A stretch of 38,799 nucleotides of DNA from JAGLHV01 sp023143305 [NCBI: Clostridia bacterium]. GTDB taxonomy: Bacteria > CBDUZB01 > JAGLHV01. Below are positions 1 to 7,820 of the stretch, in pieces. Made by a program: the position numbers and the translations under genes. The notes below the pieces were generated by a model. That model ran no database searches. It had not been told where the DNA came from and saw only the letters and a program-made list of their open reading frames with translations. Each line of letters begins with the position of its first letter. Within the stretch, counting starts at the first letter, position 1. Location of the stretch: assembly GCA_030637025.1 (NCBI GenBank), contig DAOVVV010000025.1, positions 1-38,799 on the forward strand, in the 5' to 3' direction.

Positions 1-9
1 AAAACTATT

Positions 10-1239
10 TCATCCTGAAATTTCTTTAAATTTTTTGGTTAAGGCAGGAACTACTTCAAAGAGATCTCCTTCAATACCGTAAGTAGCAACTTTAAAGATA
101 GGAGCATTAACATCACGATTTATAGCCACGATAATATCCGAAGATTGCATTCCTACTAAATGCTGAATCGCACCGGAAATACCACAGGCAATATAAATCT
201 TAGGACAAACAGTACGGCCTGTCTGACCCACTTGATGCGAGTAAGGTATCCATCCTTCATCTACTGCTGCCCGGCTTGCACCCACTGCACCTCCAACGGC
301 CTGTGCTAATTCCTCAATAAGTTTAAAATTTTTGGGGTCACCTAATCCCCGTCCCCCGGAAACAATAATATCCGCATCAGCTATATTAATCTTCTGGGTT
401 AAATCTTCTACCATATCCAACAATTTAGTACGACAGGTAAATGAATTTTCATCATATACCTTACGAATAATTTCCCCTTTTCTTCCTTCTTCCGGAGGCC
501 TCTTTTTAAATACTTTATGCCTTACCGTAGCCATTTGAGGACGATGATACGGGGTTTTAATAGTAGCCATAATATTTCCCCCGAAAGCCGGCCGGGTCTG
601 CAATAAAATTTTTTCCTGCGTATCTATTTCCAATCCTGTACAATCCGCAGTCAAACCGGTATGTATACGCGCAGCTATGCGGGAAGCAAAAGAACGGCCT
701 ATGGTTGTAGCTCCCATAAGAATAATCTGGGGTTTTTCTTTCCTGATTAAATCAGCTAAAATATCAGTATAAGGATCGTCCTGAAATTCTTTCAATATTG
801 GATGTTCAACCAAATAAACTATATCCGCCCCATGGGCAATTAATTGATTAGCTTCTTTTTCTACGTTTTCACCCAACAGCACAGCAGCTACTTTTTCTTT
901 AAGCTGCCCGGACAGACGGCAAGCTTCATTCAATAATTCATAAGCTACCCCCTGTACTTTCCCTTTTTTCTGTTCGGCAAAAACCCATATATTTTTATAT
1001 TCCTTTAAATCGACTACCGGCTCTTTTACTTCTTTTTTAATAACTATTGCCCCAAAAGGACATGCCTCTTCACAAGCTCCGCACAAATTACACCCAGCAT
1101 CAATGACAGCAATCTTTTTATATTTAGAATGAGGTTTTCCTGCTTCTTCACGCGAAACAATCTTAATCATCCCAAAAGGGCAACTTTTCACACATAAAGA
1201 ACAACCCGTACATTTATCTTCTAAAATTTTTATGCTCAT
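10..1239 (-). CDS. etfA: Electron transfer flavoprotein alpha subunit with N-terminal 2x[4Fe-4S] ferredoxin domain
   Basis: This is the FAD-binding alpha subunit of an electron transfer flavoprotein, which takes electrons from or gives them to an acyl-CoA dehydrogenase. Residues 1-65 are a bacterial ferredoxin domain with two cysteine clusters (C10, C13, C16, C20 and C50, C53, C56, C60). The ETF alpha N-terminal domain follows from about residue 80, and the conserved C-terminal FAD domain (GGRGLG, GASRAAVDEGW, HQVGQTG, AINRD) covers about 290-400. At 409 aa it is roughly 80 residues longer than plain EtfA because of the ferredoxin. The ATG overlaps the etfB stop by one base (TAATG) and has AAAGGTGA upstream, so translation is probably coupled. 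Ferredoxin-fused EtfA of this kind is known from CarE of the Acetobacterium caffeyl-CoA reductase complex. The assignment is firm; the physiological electron partner is inferred. Confidence 0.96.
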   Translation of the reverse strand: MSIKILEDKCTGCSLCVKSCPFGMIKIVSREEAGKPHSKYKKIAVIDAGCNLCGACEEACPFGAIVIKKEVKEPVVDLKEYKNIWVFAEQKKGKVQGVAYELLNEACRLSGQLKEKVAAVLLGENVEKEANQLIAHGADIVYLVEHPILKEFQDDPYTDILADLIRKEKPQIILMGATTIGRSFASRIAARIHTGLTADCTGLEIDTQEKILLQTRPAFGGNIMATIKTPYHRPQMATVRHKVFKKRPPEEGRKGEIIRKVYDENSFTCRTKLLDMVEDLTQKINIADADIIVSGGRGLGDPKNFKLIEELAQAVGGAVGASRAAVDEGWIPYSHQVGQTGRTVCPKIYIACGISGAIQHLVGMQSSDIIVAINRDVNAPIFKVATYGIEGDLFEVVPALTKKFKEISG

Positions 1240-2024
1240 TAAATCACCTTTGTTTCTTTTAATTTCTCCACTATTTTTTCTACTTGCTCTTCCACAGTAC
1301 CTAAAATCATTTCTCCTTTTCCTTTAAAAGGAGGAGCAAAAATTTTACTTACTAAAGTAGGAGAACCCACCTGCCCGATTCTATTAGTTTCAGCAGCAAT
1401 ATCCGCTGCATTCAAAATAGTAATTTGTGTTTTCTTAGCTTTCATCATTCCTCTTAAAGAAGGAAGCCTGGGATCATTAATCTCTTTAACAACAGTAATT
1501 AAAGCCGGTAAAGGTAATTGAATTGCTGCATATCCTTCTTCCATTAATCTTTCCACACATATTTTATCTTCTTCTATCTTTTCAATTTTTTTAACATAAG
1601 TTACACAGGGAATATTTAATTCTTCGGCAATACCCGGTCCTACTTGCGCAGTATCCCCATCTATCGCCTGTTTACCGCAAATAATTAAATCAAAATCCCC
1701 AATTTTTTTAATACTTCTGGCTAAGGTATAAGCTGTGGCTAATGTATCCGAAGCGGCAAAAGCGCGATCAGAAACAAGCACGGCTTCATCACACCCAAGA
1801 GATATTGCCTCTTTTAAAGCAGTTTCTGCCTGAGGAGGACCCATAGTCAACACCGTAACGATACCCCCTACTTTTTCCTTAATCCGTAATCCCTCCTCAA
1901 TTGCATACATATCAAAAGGATTAATAATTGATTCTACCCCTTCACGAACAAGGGTATTGGTTTCCGGATTAATTTTCACTTCAGTGGTCGCAGGAACTTG
2001 CTTTATACATACTACAATATTCAC
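1239..2024 (-). CDS. etfB: Electron transfer flavoprotein beta subunit
   Basis: This is the beta subunit that pairs with EtfA and binds AMP or a second FAD. Family signatures are the start MNIVVCIKQVP, the segment NPFDMYAIEEGLRIKE, CGKQAIDGDTAQVGPGIAE near residues 116-135, and LPSLRGMMKAKK near 188-199. The length of 261 aa is normal. The start is a GTG (2022-2024) placed 6 nt after GGAG. The gene sits 125 bp downstream of an acyl-CoA dehydrogenase and is fused by overlap to etfA, the usual order in clusters where the dehydrogenase and ETF form one complex. Whether this ETF bifurcates electrons cannot be decided by eye. Confidence 0.96.
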   Translation of the reverse strand: MNIVVCIKQVPATTEVKINPETNTLVREGVESIINPFDMYAIEEGLRIKEKVGGIVTVLTMGPPQAETALKEAISLGCDEAVLVSDRAFAASDTLATAYTLARSIKKIGDFDLIICGKQAIDGDTAQVGPGIAEELNIPCVTYVKKIEKIEEDKICVERLMEEGYAAIQLPLPALITVVKEINDPRLPSLRGMMKAKKTQITILNAADIAAETNRIGQVGSPTLVSKIFAPPFKGKGEMILGTVEEQVEKIVEKLKETKVI

Positions 2025-2037
2025 AAAAAACTCCTTT

Positions 2038-2148
2038 TATTCTTTTACTTTGTATCTCTAGGCCTTGAACCTTCGTGCCTTTTTTTAATTGTCTTTTGCT
2101 TTTTATCTGTTATGGACTGTCCGTTGTCTTTGTCTTTTAACCGTCTTT
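2038..2148. repeat. Word-like mosaic repeat in the gap between the acyl-CoA dehydrogenase gene and etfB
   Basis: The 125-bp gap holds pyrimidine-rich short words on the plus strand (CTTTTACTTTGT, GCCTTTTT, TTATGGACTGTCCG, GTCTTTGTCTTTTAACCGTC). Close relatives of these words recur in four other gaps of this window, each just beyond the 3' end of a minus-strand gene. No gene, promoter or terminator is recognised here. Confidence 0.5.
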
Positions 2149-2149
2149 A

Positions 2150-3310
2150 TTATTTGCTTCTTGCTGCTTCTTTAATCAAAGCAAGGGCTATTTCATCTCT
2201 CTGAATCTGACTGGTTCCCTCATAAATTTGAGTAATTTTAGCATCACGCATTCTCTTTTCCATCGGATATTCCTTCATATATCCATATCCACCAAAAACC
2301 TGCAAGGCATCAACAGTTACTTCCATCGCTACATCAGAAGCAAATAGTTTACTCATTGCCGAGCATTTAGTTGCTCTTGCTTTGGGATCATCATCTATCG
2401 TTCTTGCCGTAGCATAAATAAGAGCCCTTGCCGCCTCTACTTTGGTAGCCATATCAGCTAACATATGTTGCACTGCCTGAAAAGAGGAAATAGGCCGCCC
2501 AAATTGAATTCTTTCCCTGGAATATTTAACAGCATCTTCTAGGGCACCCGCGGCAATACCTAAAGCCTGTGCAGCTACACCCGGTCTGGAAGCATCAAAA
2601 GTTTTCATAGTGATAATAAATCCCTGTCCCTCTCTGGATATTAAATTTTCTTTCGGTATTTTACATTCATTAAATATTAATTCTCTGGTAGACGAAGCAC
2701 GAATACCCATTTTATTTTCTTTCTTTCCAAAGGAAAAACCAGGCGTGTCTTTTTCTACAATAAATGCTGAAGCTCCCCGCGGCCCCTTGGTCTTATTTGT
2801 CATGGCAATTATCACATACATTTCTGCTTCTCCTCCGTTAGTGATAAAACACTTGGTTCCGTTTAGTATGTAAAAATCCCCCTCTTTTCTGGCAGTAGTT
2901 TGAATACCTGCCGCATCACTCCCTGCATTAGCCTCAGTTACTGCAAAAGCAGCAATTTTTTTTCCACTGGCAATATCAGGTAAAAACTTCTTCTTTTGTT
3001 CCTCTGTACCAAAAAGAAGCAGGGGAAAAGTAGCCAGTGCAGTCGCAGCTACGCAAAGAGCAATACCTCCATCTATTTTACATAATTCTTCCACACATAA
3101 ACATAATTCTAAAACCCCACCCCCAAACCCTCCGTATTCCTGAGGAATATATAAGCCGCATAAATCAGCATCGGCTAAAGCTTTTACTACTTCCCAAGGA
3201 AATTCTTCACTTTCATCGTATTGTTCTCTGACCGGTTTCATCTTTTCCTCTGCTATCTTTTTAGCCAACTCTTTTATCATCTGCTGTTCTTCACTAAGAA
3301 AATAATTCAT
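2150..3310 (-). CDS. Acyl-CoA dehydrogenase (short-chain/butyryl-CoA type)
   Basis: This FAD enzyme oxidises an acyl-CoA to the trans-2-enoyl-CoA, or runs in reverse as an enoyl-CoA reductase, exchanging electrons with ETF. The family motifs are intact: FAVTEANAGSDAAG near 122-135, CFITNGG near 154-160, RIQFGRPISSFQAVQ near 267-281, and the catalytic base E364 in QIYEGTSQIQRDE. The 386-aa length matches short-chain and glutaryl-type members. AGGAGGAAAAGT precedes the ATG. It lies directly upstream of etfB and etfA on the same strand, which suggests a dedicated dehydrogenase-ETF complex. The substrate chain length cannot be read from sequence; butyryl-CoA or another short enoyl-CoA is the default guess. 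Confidence 0.93.
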   Translation of the reverse strand: MNYFLSEEQQMIKELAKKIAEEKMKPVREQYDESEEFPWEVVKALADADLCGLYIPQEYGGFGGGVLELCLCVEELCKIDGGIALCVAATALATFPLLLFGTEEQKKKFLPDIASGKKIAAFAVTEANAGSDAAGIQTTARKEGDFYILNGTKCFITNGGEAEMYVIIAMTNKTKGPRGASAFIVEKDTPGFSFGKKENKMGIRASSTRELIFNECKIPKENLISREGQGFIITMKTFDASRPGVAAQALGIAAGALEDAVKYSRERIQFGRPISSFQAVQHMLADMATKVEAARALIYATARTIDDDPKARATKCSAMSKLFASDVAMEVTVDALQVFGGYGYMKEYPMEKRMRDAKITQIYEGTSQIQRDEIALALIKEAARSK

Positions 3311-3346
3311 ACTTTTCCTCCTCCAATAAACCTTAAATAATAGTTT

Positions 3347-4036
3347 TTATTTATTTTTTTTAATTTTATCCATTTTACTTAAAGCATCTTTTGCTGCTCT
3401 TTGTTCTGCTTCTTTTTTGTTTTTACCTGAACCCAAACCCATGACTTTATCTTTCCAAAAAACTTCTATCTCAAATATTTTTCTATGGTCAGGCCCCGCT
3501 TCCTTCACTACTCTATACTGAGGAACTACTTTATCACTACTTTGAACAATTTCCTGAAGATTACTTTTATAATCTTCAGGAGTAAAAGAAACTTTTTTTA
3601 TCCTTTCCTCAATAAACCCCTGCACAACATTAAAACCCTGGTCTAAATAGAGTGCACCAATTAAAGCTTCCATTCCATTAGAAAGTAATGAAGAACGTTT
3701 TCTCCCGCCGGAAAAAACTTCTCCTTTTCCAAATAATAAATATTTTCCCAGATCTATTTCTTTGGCCCAAAAAGCAAGAATAGCCCTGCTAACTAAATTA
3801 GCCTTTAATTTAGACAACTGTCCTTCGTCATATTCTTTATGCTTTTTATATAAAAAAGAACTTACCACTGCGGATAAAATACTATCCCCTAAAAATTCTA
3901 ATCGTTCATTCCATTCAGTCTTTTCGTTCTCAAAAGCATAAGACTTATGAGTTAATGCCTGTTCAAGCAATTTTTTATTATTAAATTTAATTTTTATTAT
4001 GTTCTCTAATTCTTTTCTCAAACTTCCCACATTCAA
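3347..4036 (-). CDS. rnc: Ribonuclease III
   Basis: This endonuclease cuts double-stranded RNA in rRNA precursors and other structured transcripts. The signature NERLEFLGDSIL (43-54) carries the metal-binding residues E47 and D51, and E123 lies in GMEALIGALYLDQG. The usual Asp three residues before that Glu is Asn (N120), a variant seen in some lineages. A C-terminal dsRNA-binding domain (about 155-225) ends with GSGKNKKEAEQRAAKDAL. The start is uncertain. A TTG at 4034-4036 follows AAGGAT by 4 nt, and a GTG at 4028-4030 is the alternative. The gene follows fabF by 54 bp; association of rnc with fab genes is common in bacteria. Confidence 0.96.
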   Translation of the reverse strand: MNVGSLRKELENIIKIKFNNKKLLEQALTHKSYAFENEKTEWNERLEFLGDSILSAVVSSFLYKKHKEYDEGQLSKLKANLVSRAILAFWAKEIDLGKYLLFGKGEVFSGGRKRSSLLSNGMEALIGALYLDQGFNVVQGFIEERIKKVSFTPEDYKSNLQEIVQSSDKVVPQYRVVKEAGPDHRKIFEIEVFWKDKVMGLGSGKNKKEAEQRAAKDALSKMDKIKKNK

Positions 4037-4090
4037 TTATATCCTTATTACCCAATATTTTATAAAATTCAAACAAATTATTTAATTTTT

Positions 4091-5332
4091 TTATTTTTCA
4101 TATTTTTTCACTACCAGAGAAGCATTATGTCCCCCAAACCCTAATGAATTAGAAAGAGCAACTTTCACTTTTTTAGGACGACTTTTATTCGGAACATAAT
4201 CTAAATCGCAATCAGGATCGGGGAATTCATAATTCATAGTAGGATGAATAATTTCATCTCTCATGCTTAAAATGCAAGCAACGAACTCTACAGCACCGGC
4301 TGCACCTAAAAGATGACCTGTCATAGATTTAGTAGAAGAAATAGGTACTTTATAAGCATAGTCTCCAAAAACTTTTTTTATGGCTAAAGTTTCTGTTTTA
4401 TCATTTAAAGGAGTAGATGTTCCATGTGCATTAATATAATCAACTTCCCCGGGATTTATTCCTGCATCTTTTAAAGCTAATTTCATTGCCTCAGAAGAAG
4501 CCCCGGCTGTTGATTCCGGAGCAGTTATATGAAAAGCATCATCTGTTGCTCTATAACCTACCAATTCAGCATAAATATGAGCCCCTCTTTTTTGAGCATG
4601 TTCTAATGATTCCAGGACTACTATTCCCGCCCCTTCCCCCATTATAAATCCATCTCGCTGAGCATCAAAAGGACGGGAAGCTTTTTGCGGTGCGTCATTT
4701 CTCGTAGATAATGCTTTCAGAGAACAAAAGCCTGCAAAACCTAAGGGAGTAATAGCCGCCTCTGCTCCTCCGGCAATCATTACCTCTGCATCACCATAAC
4801 GAATAAAACGCATAGCTTCTCCTATAGCATGACTCGAACTGGCACAAGCAGAAGAAAGTGAAAAATTAGGACCTTTCATTCCATAAAGTATAGCAATTTC
4901 TCCCGGAGCTATATTAGTTATTATTTTCGGAATTAAAAAAGGACTCACCCGTCGCGGCCCTTTATCCAGAAGGACCTTATGTTCATTCTCAATAGTCTGA
5001 AGTCCTCCCATCCCGCATCCGAGAATGACTCCTACCTGGTAAGGATCTTCTTCTTCCATTTTCAATCGAGCATCTTCTATTGCCAGTTTACCTGAGGCTA
5101 AAGCAAATTGAACAAATCGATCCATTCGCTTTATCTTTTTTTTCTCTATATAAAGTTCCGGTTGAAAATCTTTCACTTCTGCATCAATGTGGGAATTATA
5201 TTTAGTTACATCAAAAAAAGAAAGTTGCCCCACTCCCGATTCCCCGGCTAATAATGCTTTCCAGAATTTATCCTTACCTATCCCAATAGGAGAAATAACA
5301 TCCATCCCGGTAATTACTACTCGTCGTTTCAT
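4091..5332 (-). CDS. fabF: 3-oxoacyl-[acyl-carrier-protein] synthase II
   Basis: FabF condenses malonyl-ACP with an acyl-ACP in each elongation round of type II fatty-acid synthesis in the cytoplasm. The thiolase-fold triad is present: C163 in SSACASSSHA, H303 in NAHGTSTPLNDKTE, and H340 in SMTGHLLGAAGAVE. The 413-aa length is standard. The start is fixed by AAGGAGA 4 nt before the ATG. It is separated from acpP, its carrier-protein substrate, by an unusually long 323-bp gap containing a hairpin, so expression may be tuned separately from the upstream fab genes. The call is unambiguous. Confidence 0.98.
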   Translation of the reverse strand: MKRRVVITGMDVISPIGIGKDKFWKALLAGESGVGQLSFFDVTKYNSHIDAEVKDFQPELYIEKKKIKRMDRFVQFALASGKLAIEDARLKMEEEDPYQVGVILGCGMGGLQTIENEHKVLLDKGPRRVSPFLIPKIITNIAPGEIAILYGMKGPNFSLSSACASSSHAIGEAMRFIRYGDAEVMIAGGAEAAITPLGFAGFCSLKALSTRNDAPQKASRPFDAQRDGFIMGEGAGIVVLESLEHAQKRGAHIYAELVGYRATDDAFHITAPESTAGASSEAMKLALKDAGINPGEVDYINAHGTSTPLNDKTETLAIKKVFGDYAYKVPISSTKSMTGHLLGAAGAVEFVACILSMRDEIIHPTMNYEFPDPDCDLDYVPNKSRPKKVKVALSNSLGFGGHNASLVVKKYEK

Positions 5333-5395
5333 CTTCTCTCCTTAATTTCTTTTATATTTAGCTTCTTTTTTAGTTTTATTTTTTGATTATTGGTA

Positions 5396-5411
5396 TTCAA
5401 TATGAATTGAA
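5396..5411. promoter_or_regulatory. Short palindrome upstream of fabF, possible operator
   Basis: TTCAAT-ATGA-ATTGAA is a perfect 6-bp inverted repeat with a 4-base spacer, about 65 bp ahead of the fabF start. Its place in a fatty-acid gene leader makes a repressor site conceivable. No known consensus matches, and such AT-rich palindromes arise often by chance. Confidence 0.25.
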
Positions 5412-5451
5412 AAATAAATTTTTCCCATAAATTATCTATAAAAGAAACTGT

Positions 5452-5487
5452 AAGGGTGGCAAGGTATAAACAAACCTTATCACCCTT
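5452..5487 (-). terminator. Hairpin between acpP and fabF (terminator or attenuator candidate)
   Basis: Two 14-base arms (5452-5465 AAGGGTGGCAAGGT and 5474-5487 ACCTTATCACCCTT) pair at 12 positions around an 8-base loop. In minus-strand RNA one of the two remaining positions is a G-U wobble. The sequence after the stem in the transcription direction is ACAGTTTCTTTTA, only moderately U-rich, so attenuation or RNA processing is as plausible as full termination. It would separate acpP mRNA from fabF mRNA. Confidence 0.5.
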
Positions 5488-5655
5488 TTACTTGTTCCAC
5501 CACCTTCAATTTGCTTTTCTTTTAAAAAGCTTTAAAAAACTTATCTGCTTACCTCTTTATCAAGACGAAAACAAACATTTTAAAACAATTGTATAGATTT
5601 ACAACCTATTCAAATCACCTATTTCAATCCATTATTTATTAATCAATACTAATTT

Positions 5656-5892
5656 TTATTGATTAACCCGAGCTTTTATATACTCAAGTGCTTTACCTAC
5701 TGAATCCAATTTTTCTGTCTCTTCTTCAGGTATTTCTATGTCAAACTCTTCTTCTAAAGCAATTATTAATTCTACTGTATCCAAAGAATCTGCACCCAGA
5801 TCGTTAACGAAAGAAGCTTGCGGAGTAACCTGCTCAGCATCCACTCCTAACTGGTCAACTATTATTTCCTTTACTCTATCTTCTACTCCCAT
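5656..5892 (-). CDS. acpP: Acyl carrier protein
   Basis: This small acidic carrier holds growing acyl chains on a phosphopantetheine arm. The attachment serine is S36 in the canonical [11 protein letters not shown], followed by the helix II acidic stretch [14 protein letters not shown]. The 78-aa length is typical. An in-frame upstream ATG would add 19 residues, but AGGAGGTGA lies 7 nt before the ATG at 5890-5892, which fixes the start and matches the family N-terminus. It lies between fabG and fabF in classic order. The activating enzyme AcpS is encoded elsewhere in this window (23569-23931). Confidence 0.97.
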   Translation of the reverse strand: MGVEDRVKEIIVDQLGVDAEQVTPQASFVNDLGADSLDTVELIIALEEEFDIEIPEEETEKLDSVGKALEYIKARVNQ

Positions 5893-5929
5893 TCTTTTCT
5901 CACCTCCTATCCTAAAACTATTTTTTTTT

Positions 5930-6670
5930 CTATATAGCCATTCCACCATCTAATTTAACTACCTCACCGGTAATATAATTAGATTCATCGGAAGACAAAA
6001 AAACACATAAATCAGCAACATCCTCTGCTTCCCCAAAACGCTTTAAAGGTATTTGTTGATTTATCTTTTCTTTTATTTCCGGAGATAACTTATCTGTCAT
6101 TTTAGTACGAATAAAACCCGGAGCAATAGCATTAACATTAATATTACGTGAAGCAAATTCCTTAGCCCATGACTTGGTTAAAGAAATTACTCCACCCTTT
6201 GAAGCTGCGTAATTAGATTGACCCGCATTGCCGATTATTCCTATAATAGAAGCAATGTTTACTATCTTTCCCCACCGCTGCTTCATCATCGACCGTATAA
6301 CTGTTTTTGTACAATTAAAAACACCTTTGAGGTTAATACTTATAACTTTGTCCCAATCTTCTTCTTTCATTCGTAGCAATAAATTATCGCGGGTAATCCC
6401 GGCATTGTTAATTAATATATCAATTCTACCAAATTTGTCAAGTATTTTTTTTACCATTTCTTCTACGGAAGAAATTTGCGACACATCTACAGCAACAGCT
6501 AAGGATTCTCCACCTTGCTCGGTTATTTGAGAAGCAGTATTTAAACTAAATTCTTCAATAACATCGGCTACTACGACTTTCGCGCCTAACCGGCTAAATT
6601 TTAAAGCAACAGCTTTCCCAATTCCTCCCCCCGCACCGGTAACCAAAACCACTTTTTCTGCTAATCCCAT
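5930..6670 (-). CDS. fabG: 3-oxoacyl-[acyl-carrier-protein] reductase
   Basis: FabG is the NADPH-dependent ketoreductase of the fatty-acid elongation cycle. The short-chain dehydrogenase fold is marked by TGAGGGIG (11-18), NNAG (88-91) and the catalytic tetrad N113, S141, Y154, K158 (YAASKGG). The C-terminal [14 protein letters not shown] is characteristic of FabG. Length is 246 aa. AGGAGGTAAAAA precedes the ATG. It is flanked by fabD (86 bp upstream) and acpP (37 bp downstream), which makes FabG far more likely than another SDR. Confidence 0.97.
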   Translation of the reverse strand: MGLAEKVVLVTGAGGGIGKAVALKFSRLGAKVVVADVIEEFSLNTASQITEQGGESLAVAVDVSQISSVEEMVKKILDKFGRIDILINNAGITRDNLLLRMKEEDWDKVISINLKGVFNCTKTVIRSMMKQRWGKIVNIASIIGIIGNAGQSNYAASKGGVISLTKSWAKEFASRNINVNAIAPGFIRTKMTDKLSPEIKEKINQQIPLKRFGEAEDVADLCVFLSSDESNYITGEVVKLDGGMAI

Positions 6671-6756
6671 TTTTTACCTCCTCTCTTCCGATATACTTTA
6701 AATTATTTATTTTTATATTTTAAAATTAATCCAATAACAAAAATATTTTTCAATCT

Positions 6757-7743
6757 TTAATTTTTTAACACCTGTAATGCCTTTTCCAATGTACTTTGAT
6801 TTTCTATGTTTACTACTTTTACATCCTTATTAATCCGGCGCAAGAGACCTGATAAAACTCTCCCCGGACCTACTTCAATAAAAATATTTACACCATAATC
6901 AATCATTTTTAAAATACTTTTTTCCCATAATACAGGATTATCAATCTGTTTTATTAAAGCTTTCTTTATGTCTTGCTCTTTAAAACTTAATTCTGCATTA
7001 TAATTCATTATAACAGGAATCCTTGCATTTTTAAACTCTACCTTTTCCACTTCCCGGGAAAATTTTTCTTCGGCAGAAAACATTAATTTAGAATGAAAAG
7101 GACCACTCACATTTAAAAGAATTGCTCTTTTAGCCCCCGCCACGCGGGCAAGGTTTGTCACTCTCTCACAAGACTCATTATGTCCGGCAACAACAATTTG
7201 CTGAGGAGAATTAAAATTTACCGGCTCTACAACTAAATTCATTTCCTTTTCCACCTTGCTGCAAATTTCTTCTACTATTTCTTTTTTTAACCCAATAATT
7301 GCTGCCATTTTTCCGGGATTTTCCAAAGAAGCCTGTTTAATTAATTTTCCTCTTTGATTTATAAGAGCTAATATAGCAGAAAAGTCTAAAACATTTGCCG
7401 CAAATAAAGCAGAATATTCTCCTAAACTATGCCCTGCCACTGCTACTATTTTATCACTCAAATCCGGCAAACAATTTTGTATAAATACTTTTAAAAAAGC
7501 AATACTGGTAACAAAAATTGCAGGTTGAGTAATTTCGGTTTTTTGCAAATCAGCTTCATTTCCTTCGAAAATATATTTTTCTAAATCAAAATCCAGAAGA
7601 TCATTCGCTTGCTGAAAAACTTCTCTGGCTACATCATAATTATCAAAGAACTCTTTTCCCATACCAACATATTGAGACCCCTGTCCGGGAAAAAGTAAAC
7701 CGATTTTAATCCCCTGATCAATAGATTTTAATTCTTCTTGCAT
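6757..7743 (-). CDS. fabD: Malonyl CoA-acyl carrier protein transacylase
   Basis: FabD transfers malonyl groups from CoA to ACP, supplying the two-carbon donor for FabH and FabF. LLFPGQGSQYVGMG (16-29), the nucleophile S106 in GHSLGEYSALFAA, R131 in NQRGKL, and the catalytic H217 in GPFHSKLM are all in place. The 328-aa length includes a short N-terminal extension of about 12 residues before the first strand. The SD is weak (AGGAAATAAAAG then ATG). It lies between fabH and fabG. Confidence 0.97.
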   Translation of the reverse strand: MQEELKSIDQGIKIGLLFPGQGSQYVGMGKEFFDNYDVAREVFQQANDLLDFDLEKYIFEGNEADLQKTEITQPAIFVTSIAFLKVFIQNCLPDLSDKIVAVAGHSLGEYSALFAANVLDFSAILALINQRGKLIKQASLENPGKMAAIIGLKKEIVEEICSKVEKEMNLVVEPVNFNSPQQIVVAGHNESCERVTNLARVAGAKRAILLNVSGPFHSKLMFSAEEKFSREVEKVEFKNARIPVIMNYNAELSFKEQDIKKALIKQIDNPVLWEKSILKMIDYGVNIFIEVGPGRVLSGLLRRINKDVKVVNIENQSTLEKALQVLKN

Positions 7744-7820
7744 CTTTTATTTCCTATCTCTGCTAAAATATAAATACAGCTTGTTTAAACAAGATTATTT
7801 TCATTTTATTAAGTACAAAA

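Larger units (their letters stand above)
5333..5655. other. 323-bp non-coding gap between acpP and fabF
   Basis: No open frame with codon structure is seen here. The gap holds a strong hairpin at 5452-5487 and a short perfect inverted repeat at 5396-5411. The remainder is featureless AT-rich sequence. No FapR-like palindrome was recognised, and no convincing -35/-10 pair was found for fabF. Confidence 0.6.

Noticed and set aside
3468-3700. Inactive RNase III because of Asn at the position of the usual Asp near residue 120
   Set aside because: The essential E47, D51 and E123 are kept, and Asn here occurs in other RNase III lineages, so loss of function is not supported.
5893-5949. 19-residue N-terminal extension of ACP
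   Set aside because: A strong AGGAGGTGA lies inside it and the downstream ATG gives the canonical ACP length.
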